A stretch of 24,121 bases of DNA, from NCBI GenBank assembly GCA_964442905.1, contig CAYUBD010000013.1:1-24121 (forward strand), read 5' to 3'. This document shows positions 7,467 to 14,219 of this stretch, one piece after another. The stretch is from JAFGFG01 sp964442905. Lineage in GTDB: Archaea > Aenigmatarchaeota > Aenigmatarchaeia > QMZP01 > JAFGSV01. A program made the translations under genes and the position numbers. The notes under the pieces were generated by a model. That model saw only the letters and a program-made list of their open reading frames with translations. It was not told the DNA's origin and made no database searches. The stretch's first letter is position 1, and every line of letters starts with the position of its first letter.

Positions 7467-7500
7467 CATGGAAGGAATATTTAATTCCTAGGTTGATGAC

Positions 7501-8439
7501 ATGACTGAAGGTTCTATAGAAGACGTGAACGGTATCGGGGAAAAGACTGCTGATAAGCTGAAAGAGGCAGGATTCACAGACCTTATGAGCATAGCTGCAA
7601 CTTCTGCAGGTATACTTTCGGCCGCAGCCGGGATAGGCACTGACACAGCACAAAAGCTCATCGCAGACGCAAGGACGAAACTCAAGATGGGATTCGAGCC
7701 CGCGACAGAGTCTCTGAAGAGGCGCCAGCAGCTTGGCAGGATAACAACGGGTTCCAAGGCACTCGACACAATGCTCGGCGGCGGAGTAGAGACGCAGGCT
7801 ATCACGGAGATGCACGGTGCATTCGGTTCAGGGAAGTCGCAGCTTGGTTTACAGCTTGCGGTTACTGTCCAGCTACCCAAAGACAAGGGCGGACTTGGAG
7901 CAAAGGCCGTGTTCATAGACACTGAAGGCACGTTCAGGCCTGAGAGAATCCAGCAGATGGCGAAAGCTGCAGGAATCAATCCGGATGCTGCGCTGAAAAA
8001 CATATATGTCGCCAAGGCGTACAACAGCGACCATCAGGTCATACTTGCAGAGAAGTGTGAAGAGCTTCTCAAGAAAGGTGATGTAAGGCTTATCATTGTA
8101 GACTCTATTACATCCGCATTCAGGGCGGATTACACAGGCCGCGGAACTTTAGCAGACCGGCAGCAGAAACTCAACAGGCACCTTCACCAGCTCCAGAAGA
8201 TGGCGGACGTCTACAATGCAGCTGTTTACATAACAAATCAGGTCATGTCAAGGCCGGACATTCTCTTCGGTGACCCGACAGCGCCAATAGGCGGACACAT
8301 CCTCGGCCACCAGGCAACGTTCAGGGTATACCTGAGGAAGTCAAAGGGTGACAAGAGGATAGGAAGGCTCATAGACTCACCGTCCCTCCCGGAAGGCGAG
8401 GCCGTCTTCAGGGTGACACCCGAAGGCGTCAGGGACTAG
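7501..8439 (+). CDS. radA: DNA repair and recombination protein RadA
   Basis: Archaeal Rad51/RecA-family recombinase that forms filaments on ssDNA and catalyses strand exchange. The 312-aa protein has an N-terminal helix-hairpin-helix domain (about 5-60; VNGIGEKTADKL) and the GFEPATE polymerisation motif (F65). The ATPase core has Walker A GAFGSGKS (G106-S113) and Walker B LIIVDS (D201). SRPDILFGDPTAPIGGHILGH covers the L2 DNA-binding loop region. The length is near the family norm (about 315-350, slightly short because the N-terminal tail is brief), and no intein is present. GGTTGATG just before the ATG is the likely ribosome binding site; the same element precedes the RuBisCO start. Confidence 0.97.
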   Translation: MTEGSIEDVNGIGEKTADKLKEAGFTDLMSIAATSAGILSAAAGIGTDTAQKLIADARTKLKMGFEPATESLKRRQQLGRITTGSKALDTMLGGGVETQAITEMHGAFGSGKSQLGLQLAVTVQLPKDKGGLGAKAVFIDTEGTFRPERIQQMAKAAGINPDAALKNIYVAKAYNSDHQVILAEKCEELLKKGDVRLIIVDSITSAFRADYTGRGTLADRQQKLNRHLHQLQKMADVYNAAVYITNQVMSRPDILFGDPTAPIGGHILGHQATFRVYLRKSKGDKRIGRLIDSPSLPEGEAVFRVTPEGVRD

Positions 8440-8454
8440 AAAGAGCGACGGTTT

Positions 8455-8487
8455 TGCGAAAGCTTATTTTCCGGTAGCGCTTTTGCA
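8455..8487. other. Imperfect stem-loop between convergent radA and tRNA-Cys
   Basis: TGCGAAAGC (8455-8463) can pair with GCTTTTGCA (8479-8487), nine pairs with one G-T, around a 15-base loop. It sits between the ends of two convergent transcripts and could mark or process 3' ends. No long T run follows on either strand, so it is not a classical terminator. Confidence 0.25.
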
Positions 8488-8510
8488 CGTTTACTTGTAC
8501 AAAAGGGTTA

Positions 8511-8618
8511 AGCGGAGAAGGGGAATCGAACCCCTCTGAATCGGTATCTATCGGTCATCAGCAAATGCTTACCAATACCAACTGCAGCCGATCGCCTGAG
8601 CCACTCGGCCATCTCCGC
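8511..8618 (-). tRNA. tRNA-Cys (anticodon GCA), with intron
   Basis: Read on the minus strand, acceptor GCGGAGA (8618-8612) pairs perfectly with TCTCCGC (8518-8512). The discriminator is T (8511), the near-universal identity base of tRNA-Cys. The D-arm is GCCGAGTGGCTCAGGC. The anticodon stem ATCGG pairs with CCGAT (8544-8540), enclosing loop CTGCAG + A with anticodon GCA. The variable loop is four bases (TCAG), and the T-arm AGGGG-TTCGATT-CCCCT is perfect. Removing a 36-nt intron after position 37 leaves a standard 72-nt class I tRNA. No CCA is encoded. The intron could be cut by the tRNA splicing endonuclease and the exons joined by RtcB, encoded at 111-1517. Confidence 0.92.
8546..8581 (-). 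other. tRNA-Cys intron (36 nt, position 37/38) with relaxed bulge-helix-bulge
   Basis: The intron starts TTGGT and ends CGATAGAT on the minus strand. TGGT near its 5' end pairs with ACCG near its 3' end, forming the inner helix. Loop bases CTG can pair with TAG to make most of the central helix, with one mismatch (C35 opposite A). The three-base bulges would be AGT on the 5' side and ATA on the 3' side, which places cleavage at the canonical 37/38 site. The intron also contains a second CCGAT that could pair with the anticodon stem as a decoy. Confidence 0.75.
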
Positions 8619-8627
8619 GTGCTTCTA

Positions 8628-8635
8628 ATTTATAG
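8628..8635 (+). promoter_or_regulatory. TATA box for the AMP/RuBisCO operon
   Basis: AATTTATA lies 23-30 bp before the ATG at 8658, with no Shine-Dalgarno before that ATG, so the operon mRNA is probably leaderless. It interleaves with the oppositely directed tRNA promoter within 39 bp. Confidence 0.45.
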
Positions 8636-8642
8636 AAAAGAG

Positions 8643-8650
8643 TTTTAAAT
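8643..8650 (-). promoter_or_regulatory. TATA box for tRNA-Cys
   Basis: On the minus strand ATTTAAAA is centred about 28 bp upstream of the mature tRNA 5' end at 8618, the usual archaeal distance if the transcript starts at or near the tRNA. It lies between the operon's TATA box and its start codon. Confidence 0.45.
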
Positions 8651-8657
8651 TAATTAT

Positions 8658-9485
8658 ATGGGTGAATTCGAAGATATCTGCCGCAGGATAAAGAATGTGG
8701 AGATACAGGGTGCTGAAAATGTGGCTATGGCCGCCGTGAAGGCGCTGATGCTCAAGAATGACGGGAAGTCCGTGGAAAAGCTCATTTCTCTGAGGGCGAC
8801 AGAGCCTGCGCTGAGGAACGTAATTGAATTCGTGAAAGGGGACCCGAAAAGGCTTGGACCAGTCGCTATGGATCACTTCAGGGATTCCGCAAAGAAAATC
8901 GCTGAATACGGGGCGAAGAAGATTGAAAACGACATGAAAGTATTCACTCACTGCCATTCTTCCAGCGTAATGGCAATATTGAAAGAGGCCAAAAAGCAGG
9001 GAAAGAAATTCCAAGTATACTGCACTGAGACCAGGCCGCTGATGCAGGGACGAAAGACAGCTAATGAAGTCAGTGGTATGAAGATTCCAGTGACCATGTT
9101 CGTTGATTCAGGCGCAAGGATAGCACTGAAGGACAGCGACCTGTTCCTCTTTGGCGCAGATGCGGTAACCAGTGAGGGTAAGGCCATAAACAAGATAGGA
9201 ACCGAGATGTTTGCCGAGATAGCTGAAAAATACGACACCGATACATACTGCTGCACGGACTCCTGGAAGTACGACCCCATGACCGTATTCGGAACGAAAG
9301 AACCGATAGAACGGAGGGACCCGAAAGAGGTCTGGGAAAAAGCACCGAAAGGCGTGGAGATAATGAACCTCGCATTCGAAAGGGTTCAGCCTGAAGCTAT
9401 AACAGCTATAATTTCTGAACTGGGTGTGCACCCGCCGACCGTGTTCATACAGGAAGTGAGAAAGGCCTATCCATGGCTGGGTTGA
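8658..9485 (+). CDS. Ribose 1,5-bisphosphate isomerase (AMP/RuBisCO pathway)
   Basis: Converts ribose 1,5-bisphosphate, from AMP phosphorylase, into ribulose 1,5-bisphosphate for RuBisCO. The 275-aa protein belongs to the eIF2B-alpha/MtnA-like fold. The key motifs are FTHCHSS with the catalytic Cys (C99) and FGADAV with the catalytic Asp (D168), followed by NKIGT. ETRPLMQG lies between them. Known archaeal enzymes are about 300-320 aa, so this one is short, mainly through a clipped N-terminus; the IQGAENVAMAA start region is still present. The family alone could also mean an eIF2B-like or methylthioribose-1-P isomerase protein, but the neighbours (RuBisCO, AMP phosphorylase) and the short length favour this role. 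The stop overlaps or abuts the RuBisCO start. Confidence 0.9.
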   Translation: MGEFEDICRRIKNVEIQGAENVAMAAVKALMLKNDGKSVEKLISLRATEPALRNVIEFVKGDPKRLGPVAMDHFRDSAKKIAEYGAKKIENDMKVFTHCHSSSVMAILKEAKKQGKKFQVYCTETRPLMQGRKTANEVSGMKIPVTMFVDSGARIALKDSDLFLFGADAVTSEGKAINKIGTEMFAEIAEKYDTDTYCCTDSWKYDPMTVFGTKEPIERRDPKEVWEKAPKGVEIMNLAFERVQPEAITAIISELGVHPPTVFIQEVRKAYPWLG

Positions 9486-9490
9486 TGTCT

Positions 9491-10750
9491 ATGAGTTACA
9501 TACAGCTTGGTTATAAGCCCGTTAAGAATGACCTCGTATGCGAGTTCTTTGTGGAACCTGCAAAAGGTTACACCGTGCGTACAGCTGCGGAGAATGTCGC
9601 TTCTGAATCCAGCATAGGGACATGGACCAATGTGGCCACCATGAATCCTGATATAGAGAAGATGGGAGCCAAGGTGTTCGAGATAAAGGGGAACTGGATC
9701 AAGATTGCCTATTCATCTGAACTGTTCGAAGCCGGGAATATGCCGCAGGTACATAGCTCCATAGCCGGGAACGTCTTCGGGATGAAGATGGTTGAGAACC
9801 TGCGCCTGGAATCGATACACTGGCCCACGAAGCTTATGCGTTCCTTTAAGGGACCTGCATTTGGGATTTCCGGTGTGAGGCGCCTGCTGAAAGTGAAAGA
9901 AAGGCCACTCAGTGGGACCATAGTGAAGCCGAAACTCGGCCTGAATGAAAAGGAGCATGCGAAGGTTGCATACGATGCATGGTCAGGTGGGCTTGATATT
10001 GTCAAGGATGATGAAAACCTCTCAGATATGAGATTCAACAGGTTCGAGAAGAGGGTCACTGAAACGCTGAAACTGAGGGACAGGGCCGAGAAGGAAACGG
10101 GTGAGGTGAAGATGTACATGCCCAACGTGACCGCAGAGAGCGGGGAGATGCTCAGAAGGGCCAAGTTCGTCAAGGATAACGGTGGTGAATATGCCATGAT
10201 TGACATACTGACAGCCGGGTGGTCCGGCCTGCAGACATTAAGAAAAGCCAATGACGACCTCAAGCTCGTTCTACACGCACACAGAGCAGGTCACGCATCC
10301 TTCACGAGGAATCCAAAACACGGCATCTCCATGCTCGTTGTAGCTGAATGCGCCAGGCTTGTCGGAGTCGACCAGATACACATAGGCACGGTTGTTGGAA
10401 AGATGGAGGGGAAGAGACAGGAAGTCATGGACATAGGGGAAGAGATAGAGCATAAGCTCGTAAAGGAGCACGGGCATGTGCTTGGTGATTACTGGGGCAA
10501 TATCAAGCCCATATTTGCAGTGTGCTCAGGCGGACTCCATCCGGGACATCTCCCCAAGCTCGTGAAGATACTTGGAAAGGATATCATAGCCCAGTTCGGT
10601 GGTGGCTGCCACGGTCATCCTAATGGCACCAAAGCAGGTGCTACCGCGATAAGGCAGACCATAGACGCGTGCATGGATGGAATTGATTTAAAGGAACACG
10701 CCAAAAGTAATTATGAGCTCAGGGAAGCTCTCAGGAAATGGTCCACATGA
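9491..10750 (+). CDS. rbcL: Ribulose-bisphosphate carboxylase, archaeal type III large subunit
   Basis: Carboxylates ribulose 1,5-bisphosphate to two 3-phosphoglycerates. The 419-aa protein keeps all catalytic positions: TIVKPKLG (K146, K148), the carbamylated Lys in GGLDIVKDDEN (K172, D174, E175), HAHRAGH (H264), QIHIGTVVGKMEG (H297 and loop-6 K304) and SGGLHPG. The HRAGH motif replaces the usual Met with Gly. The N-terminus (YIQLGYKP, ESSIGTWT) and the NNMP/ERPLxGTIVKPK stretches recall the Methanocaldococcus enzyme more than the Thermococcus one, but the subform needs a tree. About 12 residues more than the Thermococcus protein lie between loop 6 and SGGLHP. Starts at 9473 and 9485 (TGATG overlap) are possible; 9491 best matches the family and follows GGTTGATG. 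Confidence 0.95.
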   Translation: MSYIQLGYKPVKNDLVCEFFVEPAKGYTVRTAAENVASESSIGTWTNVATMNPDIEKMGAKVFEIKGNWIKIAYSSELFEAGNMPQVHSSIAGNVFGMKMVENLRLESIHWPTKLMRSFKGPAFGISGVRRLLKVKERPLSGTIVKPKLGLNEKEHAKVAYDAWSGGLDIVKDDENLSDMRFNRFEKRVTETLKLRDRAEKETGEVKMYMPNVTAESGEMLRRAKFVKDNGGEYAMIDILTAGWSGLQTLRKANDDLKLVLHAHRAGHASFTRNPKHGISMLVVAECARLVGVDQIHIGTVVGKMEGKRQEVMDIGEEIEHKLVKEHGHVLGDYWGNIKPIFAVCSGGLHPGHLPKLVKILGKDIIAQFGGGCHGHPNGTKAGATAIRQTIDACMDGIDLKEHAKSNYELREALRKWST

Positions 10751-12288
10751 AGCTGAAAGCAAAAATCGTCGGTCTGGACGCGGACAAGCCGATTGTCATT
10801 ATTAACAAAGAAGACGCCGAAGATATCGATGTAAGGCCGCTGGACAGGGTGGAGCTGGATTTCAAGGGAGAGAAAGGAACAGCAATCGTCAATATTGCGA
10901 CGCGTTTTGTAAATCCCGGTGAAATAGGACTCTATGGTGAAATAGCCGAACACATGAAGGTAAAGCATAATGATGTTGTGGAGGTTACGCCGTCTGCACC
11001 ACCGTCATCACTGATTCACATACGGGAAAAGCTCTCAGGTAAGACCCTGAAAGAGGATGACATAAATAAGATAGTTGAGGATACGGTGCATAGGAAGCTG
11101 TCGGAAATAGAGATGACAGCTTTCGTGACAGCGCTGCACTATCACGGAATGACTACCAATGAGGTGGCTGCTCTCTCCAAGGCCATGGCATTCACCGGGA
11201 AAACCCTTGATCTGGGAAAGAAAAAAATATATGACAAGCATTCAATCGGAGGCGTGCCCGGAGACAAAACCTCAATGCTGCTTGTGCCCATAGTAGGTGC
11301 CGCAGGCCTCACTATCCCGAAGACATCCAGCAGGGCCATAACATCACCTTCAGGAACCGCCGACAGGTTCGAATGCCTGGCACCGGTGGAACTGGAAATT
11401 GAAGAGATAAAGGAAGTCGTGAAGAAGATAAACTGCTGTCTTGTATGGGGAGGTGCAGTGGACCTGGCGCCCGCAGACGACCTGTTCATAAAGATAGAGT
11501 ATCCACTGTCCATAGACCCGCTTCTGCTTCCGTCAGTCATGTCAAAGAAAAAGGCGGTCGGCGCGAAATACCTTGTAATAGACATACCGACAGGGGAAGG
11601 CACAAAGATAAAGACCACGAAAGAAGCAGAGAACCTCGCAGAGGACTTCATAGAACTCGGGAGGAAGCTGAAGATAAACACGGTCGGTGCGTCCACCTAT
11701 GGCGAGCAGCCAATCGGCTATGCCATAGGGCCTGCGCTTGAGGCAAGGGAAGCCCTGACTACGCTGATATACGGGAAAGGTCCGGAAGACGTAGTAGACA
11801 AAGTAACGCACATAGCCGGTATACTGCTTGACTTCAAGATGGGGAAAGGAGGTAAGAAAGAGGCTATGAGGCTTCTGAGTAATGGGAAGGCTTACAGGAA
11901 ACTGAGGGAAATCATAGAAGCGCAGGGAGGAGACCCTGACATAAAGCCCGACTACATTGAAATAGGTTCTGAGAAGGCGGAGGTGCGGTCATCAGTAAGC
12001 GGCATCGTCGGCTGGATTGACAATCATTCCATTGTGGAGATTGCAAGAGCCGCAGGGACACCAAATGATAAGGGAGCCGGGATACTGCTTCATAAGAAGA
12101 TGGGTGACAAGGTAAAGAAAGGTGACACGCTTTTCGAGATATATGCGGAGAAGGCCTACAAACTCGAGAGGTCACTGAAACTCGCCGAGGACCTGAGAGT
12201 CATGGGTGTGGGAAAGAAAGTCGAGATGCTGCTCGAGAAGATACCCAGAAGGGTGGACCATCCGAAGTACTTCATTCTGGAAAGGTAA
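10747..12288 (+). CDS. deoA: AMP phosphorylase (archaeal DeoA-like)
   Basis: Phosphorolyses AMP (and probably CMP/UMP) to the free base plus ribose 1,5-bisphosphate, the entry step of the archaeal AMP pathway. The 513-aa protein has an N-terminal oligomerisation domain (about 1-85), typical of the archaeal enzymes and absent from ordinary thymidine phosphorylase. The core contains DKHSIGGVPGDKTSM (164-177) and KTSSRAITSPSGTAD (192-206), plus VWGGAVDLAPADD. A C-terminal PYNP-type domain contains DNHSIVEIARAAGTPNDKGAG. The ATG at 10747 overlaps the RuBisCO stop as ATGA, the classical coupled junction, and the MK start matches the family; an ATG nine bases upstream is less likely. Confidence 0.94.
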   Translation: MKLKAKIVGLDADKPIVIINKEDAEDIDVRPLDRVELDFKGEKGTAIVNIATRFVNPGEIGLYGEIAEHMKVKHNDVVEVTPSAPPSSLIHIREKLSGKTLKEDDINKIVEDTVHRKLSEIEMTAFVTALHYHGMTTNEVAALSKAMAFTGKTLDLGKKKIYDKHSIGGVPGDKTSMLLVPIVGAAGLTIPKTSSRAITSPSGTADRFECLAPVELEIEEIKEVVKKINCCLVWGGAVDLAPADDLFIKIEYPLSIDPLLLPSVMSKKKAVGAKYLVIDIPTGEGTKIKTTKEAENLAEDFIELGRKLKINTVGASTYGEQPIGYAIGPALEAREALTTLIYGKGPEDVVDKVTHIAGILLDFKMGKGGKKEAMRLLSNGKAYRKLREIIEAQGGDPDIKPDYIEIGSEKAEVRSSVSGIVGWIDNHSIVEIARAAGTPNDKGAGILLHKKMGDKVKKGDTLFEIYAEKAYKLERSLKLAEDLRVMGVGKKVEMLLEKIPRRVDHPKYFILER

Positions 12289-12290
12289 TT

Positions 12291-12689
12291 ATGAAATTGC
12301 TGCTAAAGTCGCGGTTCGGTTGTATAGACAAGCAGGGAAATCTCCTGGCCAGAGAGGTGGATGACAGCGACTGTGAATACCTGGCAGAGGTAATGGATGG
12401 TATCGAGATAGACGGCGTGAGATTCGATGCCAGCATAAAGGGGGATGAACTGGAAATTGTGATGGAGGGTGACGGTTTGTCTCCGAACGTGACTGTAAAT
12501 TACACCACCAAGATAAACGTAGTGAAGCAGATAGTGCACAAGACACCTGAAGCCAAGTTCACGTCAAGCGTCCTCAACAAGTTCATACGCAAGACCAACA
12601 AGATATTCAATAACGAACCATGCAACCGGGAAAAATCCACACCACCGAACATAATCCTCATCAAAGAAATAGATGAAGTCAGCGGATGA
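12291..12689 (+). CDS. Unrecognised 132-aa protein, last gene of the AMP/RuBisCO operon
   Basis: I do not recognise this family. It starts two bases after the AMP phosphorylase stop, preceded by AAAGGT, so it is surely in the same operon. The protein begins MKLLLKSRFGCIDKQGN and looks mixed alpha/beta in its first 75 residues, with a strongly acidic stretch (EVDDSDCEYLAEVMDG). A basic, helical, Asn/Lys-rich part follows (VLNKFIRKTNKIFNN), then a final strand NIILIKEIDEV. There is no signal peptide or membrane helix, so it is probably cytosolic. It has three Cys with no zinc pattern. Its stop lies 11 bp inside the convergent phosphoglycerate mutase gene. Position suggests a role linked to nucleotide salvage, which is inference only. 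Confidence 0.75.
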   Translation: MKLLLKSRFGCIDKQGNLLAREVDDSDCEYLAEVMDGIEIDGVRFDASIKGDELEIVMEGDGLSPNVTVNYTTKINVVKQIVHKTPEAKFTSSVLNKFIRKTNKIFNNEPCNREKSTPPNIILIKEIDEVSG

Positions 12690-14214
12690 GGCTTTCACCT
12701 GTCATTTCTTTGGGTTTTTCAATATCCATGATGTCAAGAACAGTCGGCGCTATGTCCTTCATGCCGCCGTTCTTCAATTTCGATGACTTCAGCTTTTCAT
12801 CATTCGATATGAGCGTCAGCCTGACTGGATTGAGTCCATGTGAAGGATCAGGCGAGCCGTCGTCGTAAAGCATGTGATCCGCATTGCCATGGTCGGCCAT
12901 GAGAAGTATGGCATAGTCCTCTTTCAGCGCCTTTCTGATGACATTCCCTGCACATTCATCAACGACCTCGCATGCCTTCACGGTAGCGCTGAAAACTGCC
13001 GAGTGGCCGACGAGATCCGTATTCGCATAGTTGAGAAGTATGAAATCGTACTTGCCTATATCAGGAAGCAGTTTCTCCGTGACTTCATACGCAGACATCT
13101 CGGGCTTCATGTCATATGACTGGACCTTCGGGGAATCCACCAGTATCCTGTCCTCATTCTTGTTCGGCGCGTCGACCTGGCTGTTGAAGAAGAACGTGAC
13201 GTGCGCGTACTTTTCTGTCTCGGCTATCCTCAGCTGTTTCAGTCGATTGGATGCTATCGTATTTCCAAGGTTGTCCGCGACCTTATGCTGAGGGAATGCC
13301 ACTGGCAACTTCCAGCTGTCGTCGTATGAGCAGAAGCAGACGTAATGCACTTTCACCGGCTTGCTGGGTTTTTCCGTGCAGTACTTGAGCCCGTTTATCA
13401 TGGCTGTTATCTGCCTTGAACGGTCGCTCCTGAAATTGAACCATATGAATGAGTCATTGTCTTTGACCGAAGCCACTGGCTTGCCCTTCTCCTTTATCAC
13501 AGTGGGCTGCACGTAATAATCAGTCTTGTCTCCTCTCCTGTAAGCCTGCTTTATCGCCTTTTCGGCACTGTCTGCTTCTGAACCTTTGCTCTCAACGAGC
13601 ATTTCGTAGAACCTCATAGTCCTGCTCCAGTTCCTGTCCCTGTCCATTCCGTAATACCTGCCGGCGACACTGGCTATCTTACCAATGCCAGTCTTCTTTA
13701 TCGTACTGTCCAGTTGCCTGACAAAAACCAGAGCAGATTTTTCCGGGACATCCCTCCCGTCAAGGCATAAGTGGATGTATACCCTCCTGAATGATTTCTT
13801 TTTGGCCAGTTCAAGGAGCGAGAACATATGCCTCAGATCCGCATGCACTCCCTGGTCTGATAAAAGACCTGAGATGTGGAGATCGGAATTATGCTTTTTG
13901 CAGTTTTCGATAGCCTTCAGCAGTACTTTGTTCCTGAAAAAGGAGCCGTCCTTAATTACCCTGTTGATAAGCTCGTATGGCTGCCACACTATCCTCCCGG
14001 CGCCTATTGTGAGATGACCTACCTCCGAACCGCCCTGCACGCCCGTGGGATTTCCCACGTCATTACCCGTGCATTTTATGATGGATGTCGGATAATTCTT
14101 CGCGTAAAAATCGTCGTTCGGTGTCTTAGCGGCTTTTATTGCGTTGCCTTTCACAGTCTCGCTGTAACCCCATCCGTCACGTATTATCAGAAGTACCTTC
14201 TTCCCGGGTTTCAT
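12679..14214 (-). CDS. gpmI: 2,3-bisphosphoglycerate-independent phosphoglycerate mutase, GpmI type
   Basis: Interconverts 3- and 2-phosphoglycerate using two metal ions and a phosphoserine intermediate. The 511-aa length and motifs are those of the bacterial-type GpmI, not the shorter (~400-aa) archaeal ApgM: LLIIRDGWG (D13), GGSEVGHLTIGAGR with nucleophile S63, ISDQG-like LLSDQGVHA, LDGRDVPE, AGRYYGMDRD, FNFRSDR, ANTDLVGHSA and MADHGNADHM. The usual Asn before SEVGH is Gly here. The start at 14214 (MKPGKKVLL) sits five bases after the enolase stop; extending to 14289 would overlap enolase by 70 bases. Its 3' end overlaps the convergent operon by 11 bp. With enolase it forms a two-gene lower-glycolysis operon. 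Confidence 0.93.
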   Translation of the reverse strand: MKPGKKVLLIIRDGWGYSETVKGNAIKAAKTPNDDFYAKNYPTSIIKCTGNDVGNPTGVQGGSEVGHLTIGAGRIVWQPYELINRVIKDGSFFRNKVLLKAIENCKKHNSDLHISGLLSDQGVHADLRHMFSLLELAKKKSFRRVYIHLCLDGRDVPEKSALVFVRQLDSTIKKTGIGKIASVAGRYYGMDRDRNWSRTMRFYEMLVESKGSEADSAEKAIKQAYRRGDKTDYYVQPTVIKEKGKPVASVKDNDSFIWFNFRSDRSRQITAMINGLKYCTEKPSKPVKVHYVCFCSYDDSWKLPVAFPQHKVADNLGNTIASNRLKQLRIAETEKYAHVTFFFNSQVDAPNKNEDRILVDSPKVQSYDMKPEMSAYEVTEKLLPDIGKYDFILLNYANTDLVGHSAVFSATVKACEVVDECAGNVIRKALKEDYAILLMADHGNADHMLYDDGSPDPSHGLNPVRLTLISNDEKLKSSKLKNGGMKDIAPTVLDIMDIEKPKEMTGESLIR

Positions 14215-14219
14215 GAAGA

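Noticed and set aside
8546..8581. A box C/D guide RNA inside the tRNA intron (CTGATGA present on the minus strand).
   Set aside because: The first base does not fit the RTGATGA box C, no separate D box or C'/D' pair is spaced correctly, and 36 nt is too short.
8511..8618. A class II tRNA (Ser or Leu) with a long variable arm, using the first CCGAT as the 3' anticodon stem.
   Set aside because: That fold gives a 14-base arm with only a weak three-pair stem and anticodon GCA, which is Cys. The second CCGAT gives a standard four-base variable loop, and the discriminator T fits Cys.
9709..10263. Long minus-strand frames inside RuBisCO, and similar ones in AMP phosphorylase (11142-11696) and RPA (6514-6993).
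   Set aside because: They lie wholly within confidently assigned genes, have Ser/Pro/Phe-rich shadow composition and no plausible domain or ribosome site.
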